A DNA stretch of 64,000 bases, taken from contig NW_002060943.1 in assembly GCF_000150275.1 (NCBI RefSeq), positions 12,865,968 to 12,929,967 on the forward strand. The letters are read 5' to 3'. Under the pieces are notes generated by a model. That model was not told the DNA's origin and ran no database searches. It was given only the letters and a program-made list of their open reading frames with translations. Below are positions 36,460 to 48,611 of this stretch, piece by piece. The position numbers were made by a program, and so were the translations under genes. This stretch comes from Trichoplax adhaerens (Eukaryota > Placozoa > Uniplacotomia > Trichoplacea > Trichoplacidae). Numbering within the stretch: position 1 is the stretch's first letter; each line of letters opens with the position of its first letter.

Positions 36460-37211
36460 CAGTATTATGAACTTCTGTTGCAAATTAATAAATTCTTTGT
36501 CATGAATCTTTATCAATCCATTATAATGTCCGCTATTGTAAAAGTTTAGCAGTATGATAAAATACTGCACAACAAGATTGAGCATAAAGCAATAATTATT
36601 GAGATTTTATTTACATACGCTCTTACCAAAGGAAAATTCTAATTGTAAAAGTCATTGTATAACTAAAAGAAATCTATTACTGATGGATTCGTAAATGTGT
36701 AATTAAAGTCTTTCATTTTCCTTGGTCGCAATTCATTACAATTTTTTTAATTGAAATAATGGTGTTGATATATAAATTAAATATTTAATAATTTAATCAA
36801 AATAAAATATTAATTCGAGTCCATTAGAAATAGCGCCGCGTTGATATTGATTTTATATTAAAATGGATGTTATCTAAGATTGACTCTAAATTTTAATTTG
36901 ATACAAAACAGGTTGCCTGTAAAAAGTAAACCGAGATGGTAATTAATCGAGGACAGTACAGTCAATGCAAGAATTCAGATTGATTAGTAATAACGTTACA
37001 CACTTTTTGGTCTTATTTTTGTTCGTTGCCTTGGTTTCCGATGAATTATGATTTTGGGAAGATCCGTAAGGAGATTTCTGACTTTTGCTTGAAGTTGCAA
37101 TCTTAATTTCTGAATACATCTAATAAGCCATTTGAATGATTATTATGGAATAATTAGCGCATTAGAAATCATTCGGAAATTAAAAAATTATTATCATAAT
37201 TTAGACCGAAA
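36460..37211. other. Convergent 3' gap between ANGEL and vasohibin
   Basis: No gene is seen. The gap is AT-rich and includes AATAAA at 36487-36492 (ANGEL poly(A) signal candidate) and long T/A runs. Confidence 0.5.
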
Positions 37212-38894
37212 TCAAATTATTAGTTGTGACACCTTAGTTTTAATTTGTTTGGAGAATTTTTCCAACGCTTTTCGAACATTATCGGTGGAGGACTTTTTGT
37301 AATTAATCGCTACGTGCTGTAAGGATAAAAAATTCCTCTTAAAATGTAACGAATAAACAGCAAAGAAATAAATCAAATGACAGCCATGGGTATATTTCAC
37401 GATATTAACTACTCATGAAAATCGCTTGTACTAGAAATAAACCAAATTTACCTTCCACTTAATAGGCTCGCAGCTGTGCACACTATGATCTACAGGTAGC
37501 CCAATTTTAACTTTTTCCAATTCATGATAGCCTAATACAACAGAATTCGCGTATGGTTCACTTTAAGAAGGGATAAATATTTTTGATTGTATGATATAGT
37601 CTACAACAATGTTATATATTTGTATGAATAAGAAATTACGAGAATAAGGATATAACTACAATATAGCCCCAAATTTGTTAAGCTTATATATCAAAGTTGA
37701 CTAACATTCTTCATAAGATGTTTTATACTGTTGAATTAGATCCATAAGCGATCTATATATTAATGGTTTATACATCAAAGTTCTTCGTCTACTTAATCCA
37801 AGAGCTCCGTATCTGCCTGAGTAATGAATCCCTAAAACAACATGTCTGACGTTGATAAACAGGAAAGTTAATGATTAAGTTAGTTCTTAAAATTCGTCAG
37901 TTACAAGCAGCGGTTAAATTAGAAAAATTATTCGAAAAGTAATACCTGTGATGATGAGAATTAAAACATGATTTAAAGGATATAGGAAAGCGATCAAGGC
38001 CTTCTAAGCCACACGTAAAATAGCTGCAATGAAAAAACAACGTAAGATGTAGAGATGAATAAATATACGAATAAGTACATAATATTCTCCTATTTAGTTT
38101 TATATGTGAATACTATAAACTACTAGAACTTACATGGAAAGAATTACTGCCTCTAAGCATTTAATTGGTAGCGATTCTTTAATCATATCTTTTGCAATCT
38201 CCATCAGTCTGTCAAAATGAGTAAAACATAAATCATAGCTTTGCATCCAGTTTCATTTCTTAAAATCGAAGTATGTAAATAAATTTCATCTTAAATTTAA
38301 AGTCTAATTATTACCCTGACATCGGTCTACTCTTCTTAATTTCGAAAAATTGTAAACCAGTAAAGTTGTAACTATTAAAACAAATATCATTTCATCATGT
38401 TTAGGTCTAAGTAAGTATTAAGGTAAAGATTAGATATACTGTACGAGATGTCAACAAGATCCTTACTGAAGATCAGAGATATAATTTTGAATACAAATAA
38501 TTCGCTCCTCTGTTGTCATTCCCGGTGTAATTGTGGGTGCTATCGGGACAGGAACCTGATGTATATTAATTTATATGAAATTACACTTTTCTACACGCAT
38601 TGAAGCTTTACGATAGTTTTAAATCATCTTTCAAAAGGCTAAGTATATTTTAAATTCTACTTTTGATAGAGATCGGTTTCCTCGGATTTGATTTTCAGCC
38701 TCTTCACCTTTTGCTGAATGGTGACGCTTGGTGTGCTTCCATAATTTGTGCCAATATTCCTGCTGTATAGGAAATCCACCGCGATTAATATAAAAATTAA
38801 CGTCTTCGTCGTCACTTTCCATCGAAAACTTGTGCTCTAAATAAAGCAAAAGTGTAATATCATATCTATGTCTGCTCTTACTGTGTCCAGACAT
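37212..38894 (-). CDS. VASH: Vasohibin, tubulin tyrosine carboxypeptidase, 8 exons, 292 residues
   Basis: Exons 5' to 3': 38661-38894, 38467-38555, 38315-38371, 38134-38208, 37946-38023, 37706-37845, 37452-37531, 37212-37337. Phases are consistent, totalling 879 nt. It matches vertebrate VASH1/2 throughout: NFYINRGGFP, YWHKLWKHTKRHH, IRGNRSL, the HYNFTGLQFFEIKKSRPMSG core, LPIKCLEAVIL, FPISFKSCF, RHVVLGIHYSGRYGALGLSRR and EKVKIGLPVDH. The transglutaminase-like non-canonical triad is Cys144-His179-Ser196, with the same spacing as VASH1 Cys169-His204-Ser221. The enzyme removes the C-terminal Tyr of alpha-tubulin with the small chaperone SVBP, which is not in this window. The long vertebrate tails are mostly absent. 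Codons 5-19 could be a retained 45-nt intron (GTAAGA...TTTAG, 38837-38881), leaving 277 residues. Confidence 0.95.
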
Positions 38895-40209
38895 GAAATT
38901 ATAGTGTTTAAATTGTACAATGAATTCTTGTAGCTTATTTGATAGAAAATTAAACTGCCTATCTTTCGTTTTCGTAAAAGTAACATTTAAAATGATCTTA
39001 TTACTATTAAATCACAGTATTCACTTATGCAAAATTTAGGCTTTAAACATGGAGTCATTCGAGCACTTTAGTATTGAAAGGTCATGAGGAAGATTTAGGC
39101 TGTTTAAAGAATTATTACATCCGCTATTTCTTTTTGTATAACGTTATCATAGATATCTGTGGAAAGAACTTCCACTCAAACTAATGAGATCAATGCTACC
39201 TTCTACGTAGGTTAATTAAAGATATACGCTAAATCTTATGGAAATACAACAAAATAATAGTCTTAAGGTAGCATGCTTTCAGGAAAAACTTTTTTAACAG
39301 TTAAGAAAAAGCGTGAATACTAGCACGACATGTATGATCGTTTATTTCGAATAAATATCATCCTTAGACTTAAACAGAAAGGTTTTCAATCAATCTATAA
39401 TCTTTGAAGCATAATATAAAGCTATTGAATTCAATATGAACGGTTAGATATCAAGAAGAAATTGAATGTGTGTATTTCTAACGATCAATCCTATCATTTA
39501 GCTCATTCTCTTATAACAAATGCTGAGTCGTGAATTTGGTAACTACTACTTATAGGGTCATGGGTTCTAGTAGTAAGGCTCGATGGTAAAGAGTAAGTTA
39601 ACGGCACCAGTCCATAGGAGACTAATGGTGTCAAAGATACTTTATTTAGGTATTAGAATAGTTAAATGCCATTACTGAGTAATTTAGAACCGATAGCTGT
39701 ATCCCTAAAGTGAGAATGTAGGGGAATTCATTCTGATATCTAGCTACGTATAGAATACGTTGTCTAAGTTGCTACTGTAATATTCAGCAATAAGTTCGGT
39801 ACAGAACTGTTTTAATTAGCTAACCTAGGGAGACAATTTTATTGAGAGATAGTTCCGTAGTCGGGATAGAAATTTTACTTATTACACTTCCTTTTCGTTT
39901 TAGATATATAACAAAAATTACAATAGAATTCAAGAGTATATGATTCACAAGAATTTGCGATATAGAGAGTATGTTTCGAACGATCAGTTCTCGATTTGTT
40001 TTATTTTCACACATCGAATACCAACTGCGGTACTACGTTACTGGTAACAAATTTAGTAATCAGCTTCTATTTCTATTTTAGCTATACGACAAAGAAGCCT
40101 ATATGATTTTAAATTAATAACCACTTCTTTAAATTGTCGAAGAAAGGAAAGAAATCATCCGATTACGATAAAATATGCATTAGAAAATATTCTTTATTCC
40201 ATAACTTAC
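38895..40209. other. Upstream of vasohibin; possible TM exon
   Basis: Mostly non-coding AT-rich sequence. A minus-strand frame at 39820-40024, preceded by an acceptor (CAG at 40025-40027), reads WYSMCENKTN, then a hydrophobic stretch (ILLNSIVIFVIYL), a basic KRKG and a short tail to TAG. This is the shape of a last exon of a single-pass membrane protein, but its phase does not fit the CUB-like exon just upstream. Confidence 0.3.
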
Positions 40210-40448
40210 GTCAAATTTTTCTCTGTCCCTTCCACGATCGTGTTTGTACTTCCAATCCAATAATGAATATTTACCGTAGAATAAAAACCATCCTATAGGA
40301 TGGGTTAAATTTATTCGAAACTGCTTGCCTGCGATTTGATGCCAGGAGCAGGAAACTGATTTTGGTGCTTGTATACCGTTGCGTAGATACGAGCTATTCA
40401 TTCCGATCACACTCGGACACTCGGATAGCAGGACGGGTTTCCACTTCT
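40210..40448 (-). CDS. Isolated exon of a CUB-like extracellular protein
   Basis: A 79-codon open exon bounded by a good acceptor (ATTAG at 40449-40453) and a perfect donor (GTAAGT at 40204-40209). It reads SECPSV, then NGIQAPKSVSCSWHQI and AGKQFRINLTH. The spacing Cys..G-I-x-x-P..C-x-W-x-I..G-x-x-x-x-I-x-L is that of the first half of a CUB domain, with N-glycosylation sites NSS and NLT. I could not join it confidently to other exons. A membrane-segment exon at 39820-40024 is the nearest candidate, but the phases disagree. It may be part of a larger gene whose other exons are unrecognised, or a relic. Confidence 0.4.
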
Positions 40449-43400
40449 CTAATTAGTACGCAGAATTTAAATTTATTTTTGCAAATGGTGCATTATATAC
40501 CACAAATAGCAGGCACTTCTATGTAATATGCTATAATGGAAAGATTTATTAATTCTCTATCCTGTTTTAATACAACAAATTCGTGTTTTAGCACATTACC
40601 CGCTATTCAATACTGCTTGGAATGGCAGAAAAGATAAAATAGCGGTATTAAAAACGGTATCTTAATGGTTATTCAATTTAAAATTATTCCTACATTAATA
40701 AATGATATAATGGCTTTTTAATAATTTTATCATATAAAGAAACTATCGTAGAATAACCATTAAAATAAATGGTTTTATAAACTATCTCAGTACTAAATTT
40801 CAGTGCAATAGTAATTACATTTCCTATGTTCATTGGTTCTAATACAATCTAAAGTTTCTAGAAATTACGATACGTGACAGAATTATTAGACCAATAAAGA
40901 ACATTTCTTTATTTATTTATTATGATAAATAAGTAAGTGTTTCTTTTGGTCAGTTAAAATTGCTATCCATCAAACTAAATGTAAGGATTTAATAAAAAAT
41001 GACACCTAGCTCGGCATTAAATTAAGTATCCTACTAAATAAAATTATCAGATCATTTACTTTATGGTATTGGATTCAGAAGTTGAAAAATGACCTTCAAT
41101 CTTATCCCCTGCAGTTCTCTCAAGTTTAGTGCAATATTTGAAAAAATAATTATTAAATTTGGTATCAAATTGATAGAAGTCCGTGATAAAATGTCTTCTC
41201 AAAAATACAACAAGAACTACAGTTTCTTGTAAACTTCACTTTAAGGCATAAAATTAAGTTTGTCTTCCAACTACTAAGGTCTGCCAAACTGCAACCAGAC
41301 TATCTTTGGACTATCTAGCGTACAATTTAAACTATTCTCGTACAATCTTGGATCGTAATCTAAGCTATTTTGAGGCTGTACTACAAAATGATGTCTGCAT
41401 GCTGGTTCTGTAGCATGTTATGCTTTCAAAACTACTTGATTTCTTCATAAATAAATGATTATGATTAAGGCCTAACTATGAATTTTGAGATACTTCTAAT
41501 ACAATTTTCTAAAGATAAAATATCGTTTTGGCAAGATCAAGTACTTTATCAGCAGCTGATCCTTAACTATTATATCTACTAAATCGTAATTCAGTTTAAG
41601 TAACGAACTCAAATGGAATCAATTTAAGTGAATGCTTGTTCAAGATATTCTTAACCAACTGACAAACTGATAGAATAATAAAACATTGCAAGGAGAGCCA
41701 ATAAACCCCAGTAGTCAATTAAACTGTCTTTGACAAAGCAAACTGGAATGGATTATGGTTATAGGGTAATCTACTCCTTATCAGCATCTCATCTTCTCTA
41801 CTTCTGAATTTCTTAACTACTTGTTATGAAGTGACTTTTCCTATAAAATACTTATCTTAATTTCGTCAGATAAAATGCCGTTATCGATGATGTTATACAT
41901 ACTTTTAATCGATAACTACATAGCTTTATAATATTGTCTATAAACCGATCATTAATGTTTAGGTCGATTTACTATTGAATGAATGATTTTTTCAATAAAA
42001 TTTAGGTTCAGTTAGGCCTAAGAGTGACCAGTATGGCGTTACTGTTCCTCCTGACGAATGGAGATCGTCTGCATTCCGAGTCGTAATATAGGTTAATGTC
42101 AGGGAGGACAAACCTGACTCTAGACTCATAGAGTATATAGTTTCTACAACAGTTTGATTTTTTCTTGTTAAAAATTTCGATTTGTAACACTACTACAGTA
42201 TACACCACCTTTTATATGCTGCATTTAGCAGTTGGTAGTATCAAACCAAAGGATTATCATTCTGAAGTCATTTAAATTAATCTTACAATTAATCACTTAG
42301 CTATAGAAAGAATTTACGGCAGATGACATGATATTATTAAAATAAACAACAAATCTTATCACAAATAAAATTCTGTCACATATCCAACATATACAGCGTT
42401 ACAATTACAAAGATTTGCATTTCAAGTTGGTTACATACAGCAATCTCTTATCATGTTCTGTATATTACCGTACTCAACAAAACTTACGACTTCCTAACTA
42501 TAACATATTATAACCAAAGTGTCGAAGTCAAATTTACAAGATCTACTTTAATCAACAAATTAAATTAGTCTCAGTTATAAGCATTAACAGTATGTTGCAA
42601 TACTTAGACTACTTTCGTGTATTTTATCTAAGACATACACACTGCTACAATACTTAATATAGTAGAATTCTGAAAACTAAGCATAATTACAGATGGAAGT
42701 GTTTGTCATATTATATGTTATATTTTAAGACACTTTTACTTCAAGCATATTAATCAATGGTATGAACATTAATGAATTCTATAATTGATATTTATTATTA
42801 TTCTGCGCTATAGCTTTCATTAACATAAGTCGATTTCAAAATTTTGTTACTGTCACAACTGCAAATTAAACTTAAAAAAATCTCCCTTATTTTCACGTTA
42901 CCAACAAGTAACCACGAATAACCAATTGCCAACGAGCAACTTAATGATTTATTCAACTTTAACATAAGCAGAAGTCTCCCATTCCTCTATCGTAATTCCT
43001 TTTTATATCATTACAGTTAATACATCAATACTCCAAATTTGTAAGGTAAGCGAATAAAATCACGGCAACAGTAAATATGTTTAAAACATAATCTCACGAC
43101 AGTAATTATCCTTAAAATGGCGAACATAACCAGTAATAATCCCTAATATGGAAATCAATTGAATATAATAGTTAGTGACTATCAACGTCTTGCATAATTT
43201 TTTCTCCTACTATATAATTCAATTTATTTCAATAAATACAATGCAATTTAATTTGCATAAACCGTGCACGTAGGTACTATTGCATAAAATTTGTGTAACA
43301 TCAAGTTACTGTTATAGCGTTAGCACACCATTTGTCGAAGGATTAAGTGTATACAGATCATTTATAAGAGGCCTTTAGGGCTTATCCTCTTACATAAATA

Positions 43401-43768
43401 GACAGAAAATATTAATTTATTGGATAGCAGCTTATTTTTAGTTATCGTATTTGATCAATAAATGAACAGCTTACTCGTGATACTTAAGGTGTCGAAGGGC
43501 ATGGAAAGCCTTAAGTTAAGGTCTAAATTGATAGCTAGGGATTAAATAGCAAAGAATATAATAAATTTGATTACGGTCTCCGGCATTAATTAAACAAGAC
43601 ATAAAGGCATTCTTAGCAGATTTTCATGCAAAATGATGATTTTACAACGTAAGCAAACATTAAAACAATTAAAATGAATCAGTAATGATTACATCAAGTG
43701 CAATTCACAATGAATGTACTGATATGTATAAATAGCATATTACGGATTGATGGCAGGGTTGGAAAGGC
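40449..43768. other. Gene-poor AT-rich stretch
   Basis: I see no gene. Stops are dense in all frames. The right end (from about 42900) resembles the 3' flanks of the GPCR genes at 51074 and 55598, for example the TTTGCATnAACnGTGCAC motif at about 43252 and again at about 49986. Confidence 0.5.
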
Positions 43769-44593
43769 TTGATGGATTACTTGCTACGATACAGTAATTT
43801 CGTAAATTTTGAGATCATTCCAGTGCTAACCCGTTTGTCAAACTTTACATCAATAACTGGATTTATGAGGTGGAACGATGTCATGTTACCGATGATAATA
43901 TGGAATAATACAAAAGCAAATACGTTGCTTACTGAGATACTAAAAGACCGATTTATGACAGATTACAAATATTATAGAACCTAAAATATGAGGAGAAATT
44001 ATTACAACTTAACATATCGCTATAGAAATTAACATTTTGATAAATTTCTATCTTTTATAAAATTCGCTACGAAGCTGTTGTGATGTCCAATTACAGGTAC
44101 CTTCAGGGATCGGAGATAGATAGAATCCAAATGCAACGTTTCACACATTGATACTGACCAAATACGAAGTTCAGTTGTAATCAGAAATTTTCTTTTATGT
44201 TTTCGATAAAAGGGTGAGAATAGCCATACGACGACAATTTAGTGATCAACAGCAATCAATGCAAAGTTCATGATGGAAATTACATTTGATGCAAATACTA
44301 TCGTTGTGGTAGCACTACAATGATAAACGATATAGTCTGAATGGACTAGCAATAATATAGTATGCATGGTTATAGATGCTACCGCCATAATATCCGATGT
44401 TACTGACATTCGAAGTAACCGATAGGTGGTATTTTGGAAATGTTTTGCGTGAAAGTAGATTGAGAAAAATTATGTTTCCTGTGAACCCAATTACAAATAA
44501 GGGAGGAAAAATTATATAAATACAACCATAAATTTGGAAACAAAGCAATTCAAACGAGTTTGTTGTATTGGAGATATTCATTCTTTTAGTCAA
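43769..44593 (-). pseudogene. Class A GPCR pseudogene, third member of the local receptor family
   Basis: Clearly related along its length to the receptor at 55598-56557. The start region reads MNISNTTNSFELL against MDISNRTNSFGLL, followed by TM1-like and 'FPKYHLSVTSNVSNIG' sequence in a shifted frame. The ECL2 region (GGTACCTTCAGGGATCGGAG) and the TM7/C-terminal end (near CTAACCCGTTTGTCAAAC) follow. Frameshifts split it, and about 130-140 bp between ECL2 and the third intracellular loop are missing, so it is some 825 bp against 960 bp. No intact seven-helix product is possible. Confidence 0.85.
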
Positions 44594-44929
44594 GAAAACG
44601 ATCGGTTATTAGATAGTTTATAAATATTCGTAGGTTCTATAATATTCGGCTTCTAATTGAATTTTTAAATGAAAAGTCGGACAGTTGCTGGTAAATAGAC
44701 AAGGAAATATATAAACGGTATTTTTGAGGCTTCCTTAGCAAATGATGCACAATATAAATAGATGCCACTATTCAATGTGCTACAATAGGCATCTTAATTA
44801 ACTTTCTTTACAATTCAGTATCATCAAACTATCAGAATATTGCCGTATTGCCTTATGTATAAGTTTACTGCTATTCGATGTTGCTTAATCAAGAAACAGT
44901 TTTCAAAAAGAAATCAGGAGATTATAAAT

Positions 44930-45330
44930 ATCCATCTCTTTCAACTTGCGGATTGAGGATATTGCTTTGGAAAATGGTTTATATGTGATTGAGTTCAACA
45001 ATAGAAGACTTAAATCTAGCCCGTTAAAACTAACGATTCGAACTCTTCATATAAGCTGGAATGACAAGAACTGCTATAATCTTGACTATTGCAGTCCAGC
45101 ATTAAGCCCGACTCATCAATTAACTAAAATAGCTAGTTTAGTTACTAGGCCAAGTGGCAGCCAGATGGATCAAAATTTAATTACTCTTTCATTAATGAAA
45201 TACAAATCAATAATTAATTTTAAGTGCTTACAGCTAAATCCTATAAAAATATGTCCCTTTCATGTTGTAGATTGTGAACAGGATGTTGCTTTAATAATGG
45301 CTTGTACGAGATCAAGAAGTGGAAATTAAG
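44930..45330 (+). pseudogene. Decayed copy of an unknown coding-like module (copy 1)
   Basis: The + strand is open over 44946-45329 (127 codons), beginning ALENGLYVIEFNNRRLKSS and continuing LTIRTLHISWNDKNCYNLDYC, without a start ATG. Homologous but broken copies lie at about 45370-45620 and 58160-58490. I do not recognise the family. Its repeated presence beside the GPCR copies suggests it was duplicated together with them. Confidence 0.4.
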
Positions 45331-45369
45331 ATTGAAATAATAATATAGTTAGGCGAAAGTAAGTATCGA

Positions 45370-45620
45370 TCCCTTTCATCTAGTAGATTGGAGGACGTCG
45401 CTTCAAAAAATAATGGCTAAAAGGAAACAATGCTCAGCAATAGAGGAATGAGAGAGTGATCAAGTAAAATGCTGGGTTAAAACACTTCATTAACCCTGGA
45501 ATGAAGAAATCTACTATCGCCTCGACTATTACAGAAAGATTTTAAGCTCAAAGTCTGTCTGTTAGTTTATCCATTTCACCAAACCAATACAGTTATGAAC
45601 TCCACATATCGACTTTCATC
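45370..45620 (+). pseudogene. Decayed copy of the same unknown module (copy 2)
   Basis: It aligns with the preceding copy, for example GTTAAAACACTTCATTAA...CTGGAATGA.GAA.TnCTAT..CTCGACTATTnCAG, but carries stops and indels. No open frame of useful length remains. Confidence 0.4.
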
Positions 45621-48065
45621 GAGCGTGATCTATCTATATAAAATTTAGTTCGATGATGGGACATTTTTAGGTAATAGTTTTGATGCAACAAGGCGTTAAA
45701 ATGATACGTTGAATGTCTCGTATCAATAGTCTAAAATGAGATCTGTTAATAGAAAGTTAATTTTACCTCTTGCTAAGCAATGTTGGCATCACACATTACA
45801 TATCGTAAAAGTCTATACAGTAGTATTAGCTAATTAAATAATCATTTACGTACCATAAATGCATAAATAGTGCTTTATCACCTATTCATTTTTAGTATCA
45901 TGATGACTGCTATTTTGATGCAAGTATAAAGATGTAATGACATGTAAGCTAATATCTGCTGGCATAATTGTCTAATACAGTTATTTGTAGCCTGTGTACA
46001 CTATTACATTGAACTAACGAATAATTGCTGAACTTCTAAACAATCAATAGCTCTTCAAACAAGTTTCAAATTTAATTACACAAAACTTCGCTTTATTTGT
46101 CAATCGAAGGTCTTCTGATTTGAGGTCTATTAGCTCCATACTAAAGAAGTTCTATTTAGCAACTGTCATTGAATACTTTGTACTGATGCTGAGTAATATT
46201 GATATTAAGTGTTTTCTTGTCTAATACAAGATAAGAAATTATTGATTAATTCACGTAAGAGAGTTAACAATTTGTGAGGACTAATTTTATTGTTGATACA
46301 ATGACGTAATTAGCTAAATGTTACAAACTTTAGTTCAGTAATAATTCTTAAAATGGAAACTATGCTCATTTCACATACCCTAACCCTACAACTAACACTA
46401 ATATTACTGCTTCATAAAAAATTATCGCAATTTTAAAATTAAAAATATTTACGTGTTTGTTTAATTTTGTAATATTTATGTAGCCAACGACGAAGAAATT
46501 AATTATATATTATATATAAAACCACATTACTAAGCAACTTAATCTATTGACAATCAGACTTGACTCATCGAATAGAAGACTTTATCTCAAATAGAACATC
46601 ATTATCTTCTACAATCTGAATCATTCTACTTAAGATATCCCTACTCTTCTATTAATTTCCAGCGCCTTTAGGTGTTAGGTATCTACACAATTGCAGTGTT
46701 TCTTGTCATATATATCTTGTATCATAATTATATATCTGGCTAGTATTAGTCATCAACAATTTCTAATGTAATAGTTGTCAATCATTTATATTAGCTTCAC
46801 GTTAATATCTATTTGTCACAAAACAGCTTTGCAACAAGATAACGCAATATACGATCAATAAGTCAATTCCTTGAACCACGTATCAAGGAACGATATCTGC
46901 ACTATCACAAACACTTTTGCTCTACTAGCAGACTACACAAAGACTTAAACGCCTCGTATTTTACGTTAAACACTAAGTTGGAGAAATTCTCTTTATTTCA
47001 CGATATACTGCATTTATATACTACTCCTCAATAGTCCATGAGTCATAGTTAATACAATTAACATTAGAATCATTTACTGAATTAGATATTTATTATAGCT
47101 ACTGCTCCCTTAATGCAGACAACAGTATTTACGAACATAGACATGTAATGACTAATACAGAATAGTCAGATTACGATATGTCCTATCACGGAACATTTCC
47201 ATGATAATTTACAGTCTACCATAAGTAAATTACAATCACAATGATTCGAACTGTAAGTAGATGATTTGTATTCCCTATTATAACTATTAATTTCAGTATG
47301 TGTATAAGTGTCACTGTCATAAAAAGTCAGTGCTATATTAAAACACAGTATATCCAAATTAGAAGTTAACTAAATAAGGATAGTCTAACAGAATTATCCT
47401 AACATAGATATTTCTACTGTAATACAGTAACACTGTAGCACTATTCTTAGTGTCTAACTATATCAAATATAGCTATTAAAAAAATCAAACATAGCTATCC
47501 TTATTATCAAATATGGCGCATCATTACTCTCTCCCTCTAAGCAAACAATCTAGTTTTTAATACCCACGGCATTCACACATCATTATGAAATAAACATTTC
47601 CCGGCGTATGAGTAAGTAGAAAAACTACAACTTTGTTTTAGTCAGCAATTGTCGTAAAAGAATCTAAAAGATATGCACTCACAGTCAATTTAAATAGCCT
47701 CGATAAATCAAATTATTTGAAGCTTACTCATGACATTAAAGTGTCCTACTTCTTATCCTCTCCTCGTTGTTTCCATCTAGGAATAGAGCTTGTTAACGAC
47801 AAGTTTATATCACATTTTATGCGTAATAGTTTGTATAGAATATATTATGTTGGTGGATCGCGACTGATGATTAAACGGTGAAGTACGGTATTCATTCTTA
47901 TGCTATACCAAGTACTGAAAGACATAACTGATAGCTTATAAAACTGTGCCCAATAAGATTAGACATTTTAATGCTATTACTAAATCCAAGTCAGTCTAAG
48001 ACCATAGAAATTGTTAAATTACTATCCTACTGTAGTAATAAGGCGATAGCAGTAATATAGTATTG
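45621..48065. other. Gene-poor AT-rich stretch
   Basis: No gene is seen. Short frames only. A pair of TTAGGG-type units (CCCTAACCCTA near 46378) is too short to be telomeric. The segment at about 47590-47740 resembles 63570-63730. Confidence 0.5.
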
Positions 48066-48611
48066 TGATATACCAATCACGAAATTCCAAATTTTAGAAA
48101 AATAAGGGCTTTATTCAATCTTATATAAAGATTAACTACACAGGTCTACTCTAGCCGAATACTACTTCTAAAGACTTCTAGAACGAACTAACAGAATAAT
48201 CTAAAGTTGCATGCTTTTATACTTTCCGTAGCATTCGCAGCTACAATCCGCATGGCAACCTTTTACCTTATTTTACACATAGTTAAATTATTCTTAGTAA
48301 GACTATTCTACTGCGGACCATCATTAATCCAATATGGATACGACTACAGTACTTACGTAGACATTATTCACACCAGCCAAAGTACAATGAATTAACCATA
48401 TCCTAATATATGATTTACAGTTCTATTTTTACCTACAGCCATATTAGTAACTCAACAGCTTACTGTATATAGTCATCTGTACTCTAGCATAGAGTCTCTA
48501 TCACTACAGTCTATAGTTACAGCTACCAAATATCTCTTAGGATAAATATCTACCGTACATTATACTACACATGGCTAACAGTCTACAATCACAATACTAA
48601 GTTACATTACA
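48066..48611 (+). repeat. Left arm of a ~550-bp inverted repeat
   Basis: From GATATACCAATCACGAAATT to GTTACATTAC this segment is the reverse complement of 58630-59180. By eye about 5-6% of positions differ, plus a few indels, which is far closer than the flanking duplications. No protein-like frame lies inside. Confidence 0.9.

Noticed and set aside
46370-46392. Telomere-type CCCTAACCCTA units
   Set aside because: Only about two units occur, in the middle of the window, with no array.
48207-48395. + strand frame of 62 codons within the inverted-repeat arm
   Set aside because: It is not protein-like, and the equivalent frame in the other arm is not preserved as a gene with start and stop context.
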